Below, one piece after another: positions 1 through 5,446 of a stretch of DNA of 10,485 nt. The notes under the pieces are model-generated. The model saw only the letters and a program-made list of their open reading frames with translations, was not told where the DNA came from and made no database searches. The translations under genes were made by a program, and so were the position numbers. The DNA comes from Halanaerobiales bacterium (GTDB lineage Bacteria; Bacillota; Halanaerobiia; Halanaerobiales; JADQBU01): positions 1-10,485 of the forward strand of contig JADQBU010000259.1 of NCBI GenBank assembly GCA_016278435.1, in the 5' to 3' direction. How positions within the stretch are numbered: position 1 is the first letter of the stretch; the number at the start of each line of letters is the position of its first letter.

Positions 1-30
1 TAAACCAATCATAATGGGGGTATTTATCTG

Positions 31-1230
31 ATGATAAAACCATTTGAATTTACCGGGACACCGAAAATTATTTTTGGGACAGGGAACTTCAAGAAATTTC
101 CTGAAATAGTCTCAAAAAACGGAGATAATGTGTTGGTATTTACAGGAGGATCTTCACTACGAAAATCAGGTAGATTTGATTATCTGATAACTTCCCTGAA
201 AGAAAAGTCTATTAATACTTATCATGAAAGTGTAAGAGGAGAACCATCTCCTGAACTGGTCGACGAATTAACTGCAAAGTACCGTGGTAAATCTGTCGAT
301 TTAGTTGTATCAGTGGGAGGTGGAAGTGTTATAGATACCGGGAAAGCTGTTTCTGCCCTGTTACCTGTAGGAGATTCTGTAATGAACTATCTGGAGGGGG
401 TAGGGGACGGCAGAACTCATCCCGGAAATAAGATTTCATTTATTGCTGTCCCTACAACCTCCGGTACGGGTAGTGAAGCAACCAAAAATGCTGTTCTCAG
501 TAGAGTGGGAGAAGGTGGTTTCAAGAAATCATTTCGTCATGATAACTTTATCCCTGACATAGCTATACTGGACCCGGAGCTGACTGTAACATGTCCTTCT
601 CATATCACAGCAGCAAGTGGCCTGGATGCCCTTTCACAGCTGATTGGGGCCTATACCTCTACCAAGGCTAATCCTTTTACTGATTCAATGACAATTAAGG
701 GGATAGAATATGCAGTAGAATCACTAATTCCGGTAAGTACTGACCAGGGAGATAACCTGGAAGTCAGGAGCAAGATGGCCTGTGCAGCGCTTATTTCCGG
801 TATAGGTCTGGCTAATGCCGGTCTGGTCGTTGTCCACGGTCTGGCTTCAACTCTCGGTGCTCATACCGATATTCCGCACGGTGTTGTCTGTGGTACACTA
901 CTGGGTGAAGCAACAGCATTGAATATCCGACTACTTCAGGAAAGAGATGATAGTGAAGCTGATGTGTATCTACAAAAATATGCCCGGATAGGGGCTATCA
1001 TAAATGGTGAGAAAGATAGGTTATATTTTGAGGAGGACAGGGATGAGTACTGTAGTATTCTGATTAATACCCTCAGGGAATGGATAGATGAACTCAAAAT
1101 CCCCCGCTATGGAGAATACGGATTTACAGAAGCTGACCTGGCTAAGATCGCTGAAAATTCCGGTATAAAGAATAATCCGGTAAAACTAGATAAGGAACAG
1201 ATTAAAGAGTTGATTAAAAGTAGACTTTAA
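31..1230 (+). CDS. Iron-containing alcohol dehydrogenase (group III ADH family)
   Basis: A 399-residue protein of normal length for the iron-containing alcohol dehydrogenase / dehydroquinate-synthase-like fold. These cytoplasmic enzymes interconvert alcohols and aldehydes with NAD(P)H and a divalent metal. The N-terminal half carries the nucleotide-binding loop GGGSVIDTGK (residues 96-105) and the PTTSGTGSEAT stretch (141-151). The C-terminal helical half carries the metal site: Asp199 in GLDALSQLIG, His269 in VVHGLAS and His283 in IPHGVVCG. The position of the usual second ligand (His in DALTH) is Gln203 here. I believe this Gln occurs in a subgroup of the family, but I could not verify that. 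The start is backed by GGGGGT at 16-21, nine bases upstream. The substrate cannot be told from sequence, and the neighbours do not suggest a pathway. No convincing terminator follows; the next gene appears to have its own promoter. Confidence 0.9.
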   Translation: MIKPFEFTGTPKIIFGTGNFKKFPEIVSKNGDNVLVFTGGSSLRKSGRFDYLITSLKEKSINTYHESVRGEPSPELVDELTAKYRGKSVDLVVSVGGGSVIDTGKAVSALLPVGDSVMNYLEGVGDGRTHPGNKISFIAVPTTSGTGSEATKNAVLSRVGEGGFKKSFRHDNFIPDIAILDPELTVTCPSHITAASGLDALSQLIGAYTSTKANPFTDSMTIKGIEYAVESLIPVSTDQGDNLEVRSKMACAALISGIGLANAGLVVVHGLASTLGAHTDIPHGVVCGTLLGEATALNIRLLQERDDSEADVYLQKYARIGAIINGEKDRLYFEEDRDEYCSILINTLREWIDELKIPRYGEYGFTEADLAKIAENSGIKNNPVKLDKEQIKELIKSRL

Positions 1231-1244
1231 GCTAGCTTTTTTCC

Positions 1245-1273
1245 TTAACTTCTGGACAAATATGGTATATAAT
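1245..1273 (+). promoter_or_regulatory. Possible sigma-A-type promoter for the Uma2 gene
   Basis: A perfect TATAAT lies at 1268-1273, with TTAACT at 1245-1250, giving a 17-base spacer. It would start transcription near 1280, about 48 bases before the Uma2 start. The -35 box matches the consensus only partly, and AT-rich DNA produces such matches by chance. The 97-base gap after the dehydrogenase makes a separate promoter reasonable. Confidence 0.4.
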
Positions 1274-1327
1274 AGATTTAGAGAGAATGTAATGTATAGT
1301 AGAGGAAAAGATAACGAGGTGTTATAA

Positions 1328-1930
1328 ATGACTGAGAAAAATGATAAAAACTTGATCAAAGAAACAGCAGACAACCCTCTATATACATATGGTGATTACC
1401 TGACCTGGTCAGATGGTCAAAGGTATGAGTTAATTGCGGGCAAGGTTTATTTAATGACCCCTGCCCCTACTCGTATTCATCAGAAAGTTTCTGGTGAATT
1501 ATTCCGTCAGACCGCTAATTATTTATTGGATAAAGATTGTGAGGCCTATGATGCCCCCTTTGATGTAAGACTGCCTGCAGGAGAAGAAAAAGATGAAGAT
1601 ATTATGACAGTGGTTCAACCGGATATATTAGTAGTTTGTGATGAGGAGAAACTGGATGAAAAAGGATGTAGAGGAGCACCTGATTTAATAATTGAAATAA
1701 TTTCTTCTTCTTCCGGGGAAAGAGACCGAAAAATTAAGAAAGATCTTTATGAAAAAAATGGTGTTAAGGAATACTGGCTAATAGATTATAAAGAGAAGAC
1801 TGTTGAAATATATCTTTTAACTGAGGGTAATGAATATGGTAGACCGGCAGTCTATCTAAAAAAGGACAAAATTCCTGTCGGTATACTGAGCGGACTTGAG
1901 ATAAATCTTTCATATGTCTTTAGAGAATGA
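1328..1930 (+). CDS. Uma2 family (DUF820) PD-(D/E)XK endonuclease-like protein
   Basis: A 200-residue protein with the order of motifs of the Uma2/DUF820 family, a restriction-endonuclease-like fold. Near the N-terminus is RYELIAGKVYLM (32-43, Glu34), then PAPTRIHQKVSGEL. The core contains QPDILVV (97-103, Asp99), APDLIIEIIS (117-126, Asp119 and Glu123), and the helix GERDRKIKKDLYEKNGVKEYWLID (130-153 in several pieces; Lys135 and Tyr141 are the typical family residues). The end, LEINLSYVFRE, is the usual Uma2 C-terminus. The family is predicted to cut DNA, but its biological role is unsettled; members are often present in many copies and in mobile or defence-rich regions. The familiar SPST after the catalytic Glu reads SSSS here. 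The start is supported by GAGGTG at 1316-1321, six bases before ATG. Confidence 0.86.
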   Translation: MTEKNDKNLIKETADNPLYTYGDYLTWSDGQRYELIAGKVYLMTPAPTRIHQKVSGELFRQTANYLLDKDCEAYDAPFDVRLPAGEEKDEDIMTVVQPDILVVCDEEKLDEKGCRGAPDLIIEIISSSSGERDRKIKKDLYEKNGVKEYWLIDYKEKTVEIYLLTEGNEYGRPAVYLKKDKIPVGILSGLEINLSYVFRE

Positions 1931-1932
1931 AT

Positions 1933-2010
1933 TACTGGACATTTACCCTGCTAGTCTTGGAGCAGATTTTAGATTTAGATAAATCTTTCCTGGATATCTT
2001 TCGAGAATGA
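1933..2010 (+). pseudogene. Likely remnant of a second Uma2-like gene (3' end only)
   Basis: Directly after the Uma2 stop, a different reading frame stays open and ends at a TGA at 2008-2010. Its last residues, LDKSFLDIFRE, align with the last residues of the intact Uma2 protein, LEINLSYVFRE, including the identical FRE-stop. The DNA also resembles it: ATATCTTTCGAGAATGA here against ATGTCTTTAGAGAATGA at 1914-1930. There is no start codon or ribosome site of its own. The simplest reading is that a tandem Uma2 paralogue was deleted except for its tail, or that the end of this gene was duplicated. A chance match over 11 residues cannot be excluded. Confidence 0.35.
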
Positions 2011-2060
2011 TATAGCACAATAAGTCTACGGTTTACTTTTTAAATAAAAAAGTAAAGTAA

Positions 2061-2095
2061 CGGGGAGAATGAAATCAATCATCCTCCCCGTTTTT
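2061..2095. terminator. Rho-independent terminator, probably bidirectional
   Basis: The arms at 2061-2072 and 2079-2090 can pair over 12 positions with a single A-C mismatch. They form a GC-rich stem (CGGGGAG / CTCCCCG at the base) and a six-base loop. TTTTT follows at 2091-2095 on the plus strand. On the minus strand the stem is followed by a broken T-rich tract (complement of 2046-2060). It lies between the convergent Uma2 and PRC-barrel genes, 20 bases past the stop of the latter, so it could serve both. Confidence 0.78.
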
Positions 2096-2110
2096 ATGCT
2101 TGTCTAACGT

Positions 2111-2884
2111 TTAAGCATTAATTTCCTCTTTTTTATCTTCCCAGTACCTGGCATACTCATGATAATCATATAATTTTTCTTCATATGCTCTATCTATAGG
2201 TGCATCCGGGTCATAAACCGGTGTATCTTTAATTGTTTCCTTTTCTAAATCAACATAGATTTCTTCGGTTGACCAGTTGACCATTTCAATCCACTCTGGA
2301 GCGATCAGTACTTTCTTGCTGGGTAGATACCTCCTGGTATCGATTACTAAGTAACGGATTATCCAGGATTCATCCTCAATAATTATATCCTCCACTCTTC
2401 CAAATACCCCATCACTGGCATGGATACTGAATCCTTCTATATCATAGAGACCCTTTAATATTGAATTATCACTATCCCTGATATAATTATCTTCTGGAAC
2501 ATATTCGGGTATATGTCTTATAGGAGCAAGTACTCTGGGATGCAAATTTACATATGGACCAAGACCCCAGTAAGTATCCCAACCATAATAATCGATTAAA
2601 TTCTCTTCCTCCTGCATGGTAATTGGTCTTTTTTCTTCAACAGTAGGACTGTTTTCTATTTTTTCTTTCGAGAGGGAGATAGGAAATTTCCTTTCCTGCC
2701 AGAGCGGCTCTCCAAAAGATTCTGGTGAGATCAAGACTCGCTTACTGTTTAATAACCCGCCTGTCTCAATTACAGCATAACGGATAAACCATTCTGGTGT
2801 ATCAAAGTAGAAGTTGTCAACTTCGCCGATTTTCCCGTCAAGACTTTCAGCAGAATAACCGATCATCTTTTTTAAGCTTCGCAA
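2111..2884 (-). CDS. PRC-barrel protein with two PRC-barrel domains
   Basis: A 257-residue, strongly acidic, soluble protein without a signal peptide. Two copies of the PRC-barrel pattern can be read. Copy one, about residues 7-75, has GKIGEVDNFYFDTPEWFIRY followed by VLISPESF. Copy two, about 145-215, has DGVFGRVEDIIIEDESWIIR followed by VLIAPEWI. PRC barrels are small beta-barrels found in photosynthetic reaction centre H subunits, RimM and many uncharacterised proteins, where they bind partners; the role here is unknown. The linker (85-135) is rich in Tyr, Trp and Pro. The start is TTG at 2884. GGAGGG lies 12 bases upstream, an in-frame TGA lies at 2905-2903, and the next ATG (codon 7) is too far from that ribosome site. 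It stands alone, convergent with Uma2. Confidence 0.85.
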   Translation of the reverse strand: MRSLKKMIGYSAESLDGKIGEVDNFYFDTPEWFIRYAVIETGGLLNSKRVLISPESFGEPLWQERKFPISLSKEKIENSPTVEEKRPITMQEEENLIDYYGWDTYWGLGPYVNLHPRVLAPIRHIPEYVPEDNYIRDSDNSILKGLYDIEGFSIHASDGVFGRVEDIIIEDESWIIRYLVIDTRRYLPSKKVLIAPEWIEMVNWSTEEIYVDLEKETIKDTPVYDPDAPIDRAYEEKLYDYHEYARYWEDKKEEINA

Positions 2885-2918
2885 ATAAATCTTTATCCCT
2901 CCTCAGAGTTTGACAAAG

Positions 2919-2924
2919 ATTATA
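2919..2924 (-). promoter_or_regulatory. Possible -10 box for the PRC-barrel gene; rest of the gap is plain
   Basis: On the minus strand a perfect TATAAT reads from 2924 to 2919, about 35 bases before the TTG start and just ahead of the GGAGGG ribosome site. No acceptable -35 box is found 16-18 bases further upstream, so this is a weak call. Nothing else recognisable was found in 2925-3073: no RNA gene, clear hairpin or reading frame. Confidence 0.3.
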
Positions 2925-3073
2925 AACAAATTTATCTTCCTTATTTACATTGTAAGAAAGATCCAGTAGATTTTCAAAGGAAATTAGGAGTCTTTAGAGA
3001 GTGCTAATAGTAATTAATACTTTTAAGAGGAGTTTAAATCCGGTAATCGCAGATAAAATATGCTAAAGCCTGT

Positions 3074-3385
3074 TTAAAACTTATCTAACTGGAAAAAATG
3101 GTTGAGAATCCCGATGGTCGTATAGGTCTTATTTTGATATTTAATTTTATATATACTGAATACAACATAATTTTCATGGCTGATTGAATTCTTGATTACT
3201 GCTTCAGATAGGGTTCCGGATATCAGTCCGCCGATAAAATCTAGCAAATTACCAGATTCTTCAGCTACTTTATTCTGAATTTCCTTTTCTATATAGGAAT
3301 GAAAATCCTCTAAAGTGGGGTTGGTTGCAAATAAGACTAAAATTAATATTAATAAGATAGATAGAGAAATTTTAAAGTTTTTCAT
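3074..3385 (-). CDS. Small membrane-anchored DUF4359-like protein
   Basis: A 103-residue protein. Residues 3-20 form one hydrophobic segment after a short lysine-containing start (MKNFKISLS), so it is a membrane anchor or uncleaved signal. The rest (about 80 residues) should face outwards. The pattern of TNPTLEDFHSYI just after the membrane segment, then VVFSIYKIKY and a C-terminal TTIGILNHFFQL, resembles the DUF4359 family of unknown function (my recollection of the family, not searched). It is read second in a two-gene unit: its ATG shares ATGA with the stop of the upstream nuclease gene, a 4-base overlap typical of translational coupling. AAGGAG lies 10 bases upstream inside the nuclease gene. 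No clear terminator follows. Confidence 0.72.
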   Translation of the reverse strand: MKNFKISLSILLILILVLFATNPTLEDFHSYIEKEIQNKVAEESGNLLDFIGGLISGTLSEAVIKNSISHENYVVFSIYKIKYQNKTYTTIGILNHFFQLDKF

Positions 3386-4275
3386 ATCAACTTGTCTCCT
3401 TTACATAAATCTCTAAAATTACAGTATTGACACAGAAATTCATTGGACGTCTTCATAAAAATTTCTTTTTCTTTGGGTATATTTTCTGTGGCATTCTTAC
3501 AGTAATCCCGCATTTCGTAGGTCTCTTTTTTTACCTGCCTGTAAAAGGACCTGAAATCAAAGTCATCCATGGGTATAATCGTTTCTGAGTATTCTGGCTT
3601 AAGATAAGAGAGAACAGCGACTATTTTTTGGGGATCCTTTTTTAGATGGTAACAGGCCCAGGAGGTATATCCCATCAACTGTTTTCGGTCCTTATTTTCA
3701 TCGGGAATACCGCTTTTCCAGTCAATTATCATCACCTTATCATCCAGGGGTGTTAGAAAGTCAAACTTGGTATAAGCCTTGATATCATCAATCCTTGTTT
3801 CGCCAAAATTTGGTGGTTCTATTATCCAGTTATCCTTGTATTTTACAGCTTCTTCCATGACCCATGGAAACCGGTCACTTTCGATAAAGTTTTTCAGACA
3901 GGTAGAGACATCCTCATATAGTTCACTGGCACTGACACTGCTTTGATCTCCATAATAAACCTCCGTGAAGGCCAGATTATTACTTTTCTTTCTACACTCT
4001 TTTTTTGCATACTGGAAAAATTTATTCTTATCAATATTTTTCTCGGTGACCTTTAATCTTTTAAGTAGAGTTTCAAGGACATGATGGACAATAGTTCCCC
4101 GCATCAGTGGAATAGAGGTTAAATTTTTTAATTTATTGATTTCAGAAGTTGGATACTCTGTATCATACTTGCCGTAATAGTTGTAATAATACTGTCTTTT
4201 ACAGGTCTGAAACATATTATATCGGCTGACTGACCAGCCCAGGATTTTAGTAAACTCAAAATCAAAATTTGTCAT
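3382..4275 (-). CDS. Cas4/AddB-like PD-(D/E)XK nuclease with predicted iron-sulfur cluster
   Basis: A RecB-family exonuclease-like protein of 297 residues with this start. Motifs in order: Cys25 in TCKRQYYYNYYGKY; GTIVHHVLE with His64; Asp172 in KFDFLTPL; the core IIDWKSG with Asp185 and Lys187; RKQLMGY (Gln199, Tyr203); and C-terminal CQYCNFRDLC with Cys282, Cys285 and Cys291. One N-terminal Cys plus CxxCx5C at the C-terminus is the iron-sulfur signature of Cas4 and AddB nucleases, which resect or cleave DNA ends. No cas genes, CRISPR array or helicase partner lies nearby, so it is a solo member. An ATG at 4290 would add five residues, but GGGAG (4288-4284) overlaps that ATG and sits eight bases before the ATG at 4275, so the latter is chosen. 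It is coupled to the DUF4359-like gene by a 4-base overlap. Confidence 0.82.
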   Translation of the reverse strand: MTNFDFEFTKILGWSVSRYNMFQTCKRQYYYNYYGKYDTEYPTSEINKLKNLTSIPLMRGTIVHHVLETLLKRLKVTEKNIDKNKFFQYAKKECRKKSNNLAFTEVYYGDQSSVSASELYEDVSTCLKNFIESDRFPWVMEEAVKYKDNWIIEPPNFGETRIDDIKAYTKFDFLTPLDDKVMIIDWKSGIPDENKDRKQLMGYTSWACYHLKKDPQKIVAVLSYLKPEYSETIIPMDDFDFRSFYRQVKKETYEMRDYCKNATENIPKEKEIFMKTSNEFLCQYCNFRDLCKGDKLI

Positions 4276-4291
4276 ATTGATTACTCCCATT

Positions 4292-4312
4292 TATAAGTTT
4301 TTTGTACTTATA
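4292..4312 (-). promoter_or_regulatory. Inverted repeat before the nuclease gene, possible operator
   Basis: TATAAGT (4292-4298) and ACTTATA (4306-4312) are perfect inverted copies seven bases apart, directly upstream of the nuclease ribosome site. A minus-strand TATAAT reads from 4320 to 4315, so the repeat would sit over the transcription start, where an operator or a 5' hairpin would act. No good -35 box was found. Such short AT-rich repeats arise by chance. Confidence 0.3.
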
Positions 4313-4372
4313 GAATTATAGATTTTATATTAGCTAAATATTACAGATGTTTGGTCTCTTTGTGATAATTAT

Positions 4373-4386
4373 ATATTTTAAAATAT
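4373..4386. repeat. 14-base perfect AT palindrome
   Basis: ATATTTTAAAATAT is its own reverse complement. It lies in the AT-rich part of the 346-base gap between the divergent nuclease and vapB genes. No function can be assigned. Confidence 0.3.
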
Positions 4387-4390
4387 GTAA

Positions 4391-4534
4391 TGTAAAGTTT
4401 CAGAAAGAGACAATATTAATAATTTTGCCATGTCAATGGCTCGTCTAAAAGGTAATATTAAGGCCCATGATAAAAAAGGAGCCCTGGCTGAACTTTATGC
4501 AGCAAAAGAAAGTTGGGAACAATTAGGAAAGTAG
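4391..4534 (+). pseudogene. Gene remnant or 34-residue small ORF in the nuclease-vapB gap
   Basis: A plus-strand frame is open from 4391 to TAG at 4532-4534. It encodes amphipathic helical protein such as MARLKGNIKAHDKKGALAEL and ending in AKESWEQLGK. The first ATG, at 4430, would give 34 residues, but no ribosome binding site precedes it. The composition (alternating charged and Ala/Leu residues, ending in a Lys-stop) reads like the C-terminal helices of a longer protein whose front has been lost. The parent family is not recognised. The rest of the gap (4313-4390) is AT-rich with no gene. Confidence 0.35.
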
Positions 4535-4586
4535 GATTCAGGATTGTCAATATAATCAGGCCACCTTGAGTAACGTCAATTATTTG

Positions 4587-4615
4587 TTGACATTTTTAAT
4601 TTTACGTAATACAAT
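4587..4615 (+). promoter_or_regulatory. Promoter of the vapBC operon
   Basis: A perfect TTGACA (4587-4592) and TACAAT (4610-4615) are separated by 17 bases. Transcription would begin near 4622, leaving a very short leader that begins just before the GGAGGTG ribosome site (4625-4631). The -35 box also lies in a short inverted repeat, GTCAA (4575-4579) and TTGAC (4587-4591). Confidence 0.72.
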
Positions 4616-4624
4616 ATGTAATAC
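4602..4624 (+). promoter_or_regulatory. Putative antitoxin operator: repeated GTAATAC over the -10 box
   Basis: GTAATAC occurs at 4606-4612 and again at 4618-4624, 12 bases apart, and the first copy is part of the palindrome TTACGTAA (4602-4609). The array covers the -10 box and start site. Ribbon-helix-helix antitoxins commonly bind short repeats spaced about one helical turn and repress their own operon; that this array does so here is inference. Confidence 0.45.
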
Positions 4625-4636
4625 GGAGGTGTTGCT

Positions 4637-4885
4637 ATGATCAGTGTAAGATTGTCTAAAGAACTGGAAGAGAAAATAAATAGTTTATCCAGACATAATA
4701 ATATAACTAAATCTGATATTGTTAAAATTGCTCTGGAAAAATATATTGAGGAAATGGAGAAAAAAACAAAACCCTATGAACTGGGTGCTGAATTTTTTGG
4801 CAGATATGGAAGTGGTAAAGGAGATTTATCTGAAACATACAAGAAAAAAGTGAGGGAGAAGCTTAATGAGAAAAACACTCATTGA
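4637..4885 (+). CDS. vapB: Ribbon-helix-helix antitoxin, VapB-like
   Basis: An 82-residue protein. Residues 1-40 fit the MetJ/Arc/CopG ribbon-helix-helix fold: strand ISVRLS, helix KELEEKINSLSRH, the turn NNITKSD, and a second helix IVKIALEKYIEEME. This dimer would bind the operon's operator. Residues 41-82 are polar and probably disordered alone; FFGRYGSGKGDLSETYKKK is the type of tail that wraps around and blocks a PIN toxin. GGAGGTG lies five bases before the ATG. The gene overlaps the toxin gene by 20 bases, the usual antitoxin-first order. The family's role is to neutralise the toxin and repress the operon; both are inferred for this protein. Confidence 0.85.
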   Translation: MISVRLSKELEEKINSLSRHNNITKSDIVKIALEKYIEEMEKKTKPYELGAEFFGRYGSGKGDLSETYKKKVREKLNEKNTH

Positions 4886-5279
4886 CGCTGGGCCATTGAT
4901 AGCTCTATTTGATAAAGATGATAAGTATTATGACGATATTATTGAATTCATGCGAGAATATGAAGGAATATTATACACATCCTGGCCTGTCATTACAGAA
5001 GTCTTGCATATGTTAGATTTTAATATAAAAGTGCAGATTGATTTTTTAAAATGGTTCAGAAGGGATGCTTTTAATGTAGTTCCAATAACAAAAGAAAGTA
5101 TAACCAGAATTATTAAACTATCAGAGAAATATGCAGATATTCCAATGGATTTTGCTGATGCAACTCTTGTTGTTATATCAGAAACAGAAAATATTAAAGA
5201 AATAATTTCTATAGATACTGATTTTTATATATATAGAAATGTCAGGAATGAATATTTGCGGAATATATTTGAATATTGA
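4866..5279 (+). CDS. vapC: PIN-domain toxin, VapC-like ribonuclease
   Basis: A 137-residue protein with a whole PIN domain. The four acidic positions expected for the metal site are visible: Asp7 in TLIDAGPLIALFD, Glu45 in VITEVLHML, Asp98 in PMDFADATLVV, and Asp117/Asp119 in IISIDTDFYIYR. VapC toxins are Mg-dependent ribonucleases that cut tRNA or rRNA and stop growth when free of antitoxin; the target here cannot be predicted. The ATG lies inside the last codons of the antitoxin gene, with GAGGGA (4852-4857) upstream, so translation is probably coupled. Codon use is more AT-rich than in the flanking Wadjet genes, compatible with a separately acquired module. A terminator follows. Confidence 0.9.
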   Translation: MRKTLIDAGPLIALFDKDDKYYDDIIEFMREYEGILYTSWPVITEVLHMLDFNIKVQIDFLKWFRRDAFNVVPITKESITRIIKLSEKYADIPMDFADATLVVISETENIKEIISIDTDFYIYRNVRNEYLRNIFEY

Positions 5280-5315
5280 AAAAAAACAAATCATTTGCGG
5301 GTACGCCAGATATTA

Positions 5316-5360
5316 CCTGGTTTCTCAGTTTATCTTGAGAGGCCGGGCTATTTATTTTAT
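5316..5360 (+). terminator. Hairpin terminator after vapC
   Basis: The arms 5316-5327 (CCTGGTTTCTCA) and 5336-5347 (TGAGAGGCCGGG) pair over all 12 positions as RNA, three of them G-U, around an eight-base loop. A U-rich but interrupted tract (CTATTTATTTTAT) follows. It lies 36 bases past the vapC stop and separates that operon from the Wadjet genes. Confidence 0.65.
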
Positions 5361-5394
5361 CAGGTAAGAATGTCCAGAAGTTTTCTAGAGGAGT

Positions 5395-5424
5395 TTGCAA
5401 ATATTTATCGAATCATAATAATAT
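5395..5424 (+). promoter_or_regulatory. Weak candidate promoter for the jet operon
   Basis: TTGCAA (5395-5400) and TAATAT (5419-5424) are 18 bases apart and would start transcription about 15-20 bases before the jetA start. Both boxes match the consensus only partly, so the call rests mainly on the terminator upstream and the operon start downstream. Confidence 0.3.
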
Positions 5425-5446
5425 CATGAGAAATAAGGTGATATAA

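Noticed and set aside
1229..1242. AAGCTAGCTT followed by a T run after the dehydrogenase, as a terminator
   Set aside because: The palindrome has no room for a loop, so no stable hairpin forms; the flanking arms pair poorly.
1186..1374. Minus-strand frame of 62 codons spanning the dehydrogenase-Uma2 gap
   Set aside because: It overlaps both real genes at their ends, has no supported ribosome site, and its hydrophobic translation comes from AT-rich DNA.
2910..2938. Plus-strand TTGACA with TATCTT 17 bases later
   Set aside because: It points into the antisense strand of the nuclease/DUF4359 genes with no plus-strand gene or RNA feature after it; likely chance in AT-rich DNA.
2990..3000. GTCTTTAGAGA, identical to 1916-1926 near the Uma2 stop
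   Set aside because: Only 11 bases, and the surrounding codons do not continue the Uma2 match; treated as chance.
3382..4636. CRISPR association of the Cas4-like nuclease
   Set aside because: No regularly spaced repeats and no cas1/cas2-like genes are present in the window.
5280..5446. Small gene or structured RNA between vapC and jetA
   Set aside because: The only structure is the hairpin explained as a terminator; no frame with a start and ribosome site fits before jetA.
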